From Actinomycetes bacterium (lineage in GTDB: Bacteria; Actinomycetota; Actinomycetes; Mycobacteriales; Micromonosporaceae): a stretch of DNA of 5,017 nt. This document shows, in pieces, positions 4,979 through 5,017 of the stretch; the first letter of the stretch is position 1, and every line of letters begins with the position of its first letter. The DNA lies in NCBI GenBank assembly GCA_021793335.1, contig JAJYSW010000239.1, positions 1-5,017 of the forward strand. Reading direction: 5' to 3'. Below the pieces are notes generated by a model. That model saw only the letters and a list, made by a program, of their open reading frames with translations. It ran no database searches and had not been told where the DNA came from. The position numbers were made by a program, and so were the translations under genes.

Positions 4979-5017
4979 TACAGGAACGAATGCGATCACG
5001 GTCAGCCTATCGGAAGA

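Noticed and set aside
4893..5017. Start of a new plus-strand gene from the GTG at 4893
   Set aside because: The frame is open to the window end, but only about 60% of third positions are G/C, there is no ribosome site, and no family is recognised.
1..5017. CRISPR array, insertion sequence, toxin-antitoxin or defence system
   Set aside because: No direct-repeat array, transposase motif, terminal inverted repeats or small paired genes were seen; all clear genes are ordinary chromosomal families.

Overview
The window is high-GC DNA with G/C-rich third codon positions. Its gene families are typical of Actinomycetota: a MarP-type membrane protease, a mycobacterial-type Crp, a DUF2550 protein, and a very short ATP synthase epsilon subunit. 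The short epsilon brings to mind the Micromonosporaceae/Glycomycetaceae side of the phylum, but that placement is from memory of the families and is weak. All confidently called genes lie on the + strand.

Layout. (1) 1-280: the 3' end of a Nudix/CoA-pyrophosphatase-like gene, followed after 40 bp by marP (321-1517), a four-helix membrane protein with a periplasmic trypsin-like protease domain. (2) 1518-1832: a 315-bp gene-free leader that is rich in short inverted repeats and has two candidate promoters. (3) 1833-2510: crp, a cAMP-receptor-type regulator closely resembling M. tuberculosis Rv3676, closed by a strong 12-bp-stem terminator at 2541-2568. (4) 2624-2691: a good promoter whose -35/-10 spacer contains a perfect 15-bp inverted repeat, then atpC (2692-2970) and a DUF2550 gene (2974-3405) three bases further on. 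A long hairpin starts inside the DUF2550 stop codon. (5) 3520-4764: a secreted class-C beta-lactamase/DD-peptidase-like serine hydrolase with its own promoter close to the start codon, closed by a strong terminator at 4770-4803. (6) 4804-5017: no convincing gene; a short minus-strand stretch has coding-like composition and may be a gene remnant.

How they fit together. Nudix-marP is a familiar actinobacterial pair, and in M. tuberculosis crp also lies close to that locus, so the left half is recognisable chromosomal neighbourhood. atpC-DUF2550 is the usual 3' end of the actinobacterial ATP synthase operon. Here it stands alone: crp and a terminator lie directly upstream, with no atpD, and it has its own promoter. 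The epsilon subunit (92 aa) contains only the N-terminal beta-sandwich and lacks the C-terminal helical domain that inhibits ATP hydrolysis in other bacteria. The independently promoted, operator-like-regulated, truncated epsilon gene is the most interesting thing in the window. I see no CRISPR array, mobile element, tRNA, rRNA or defence system.
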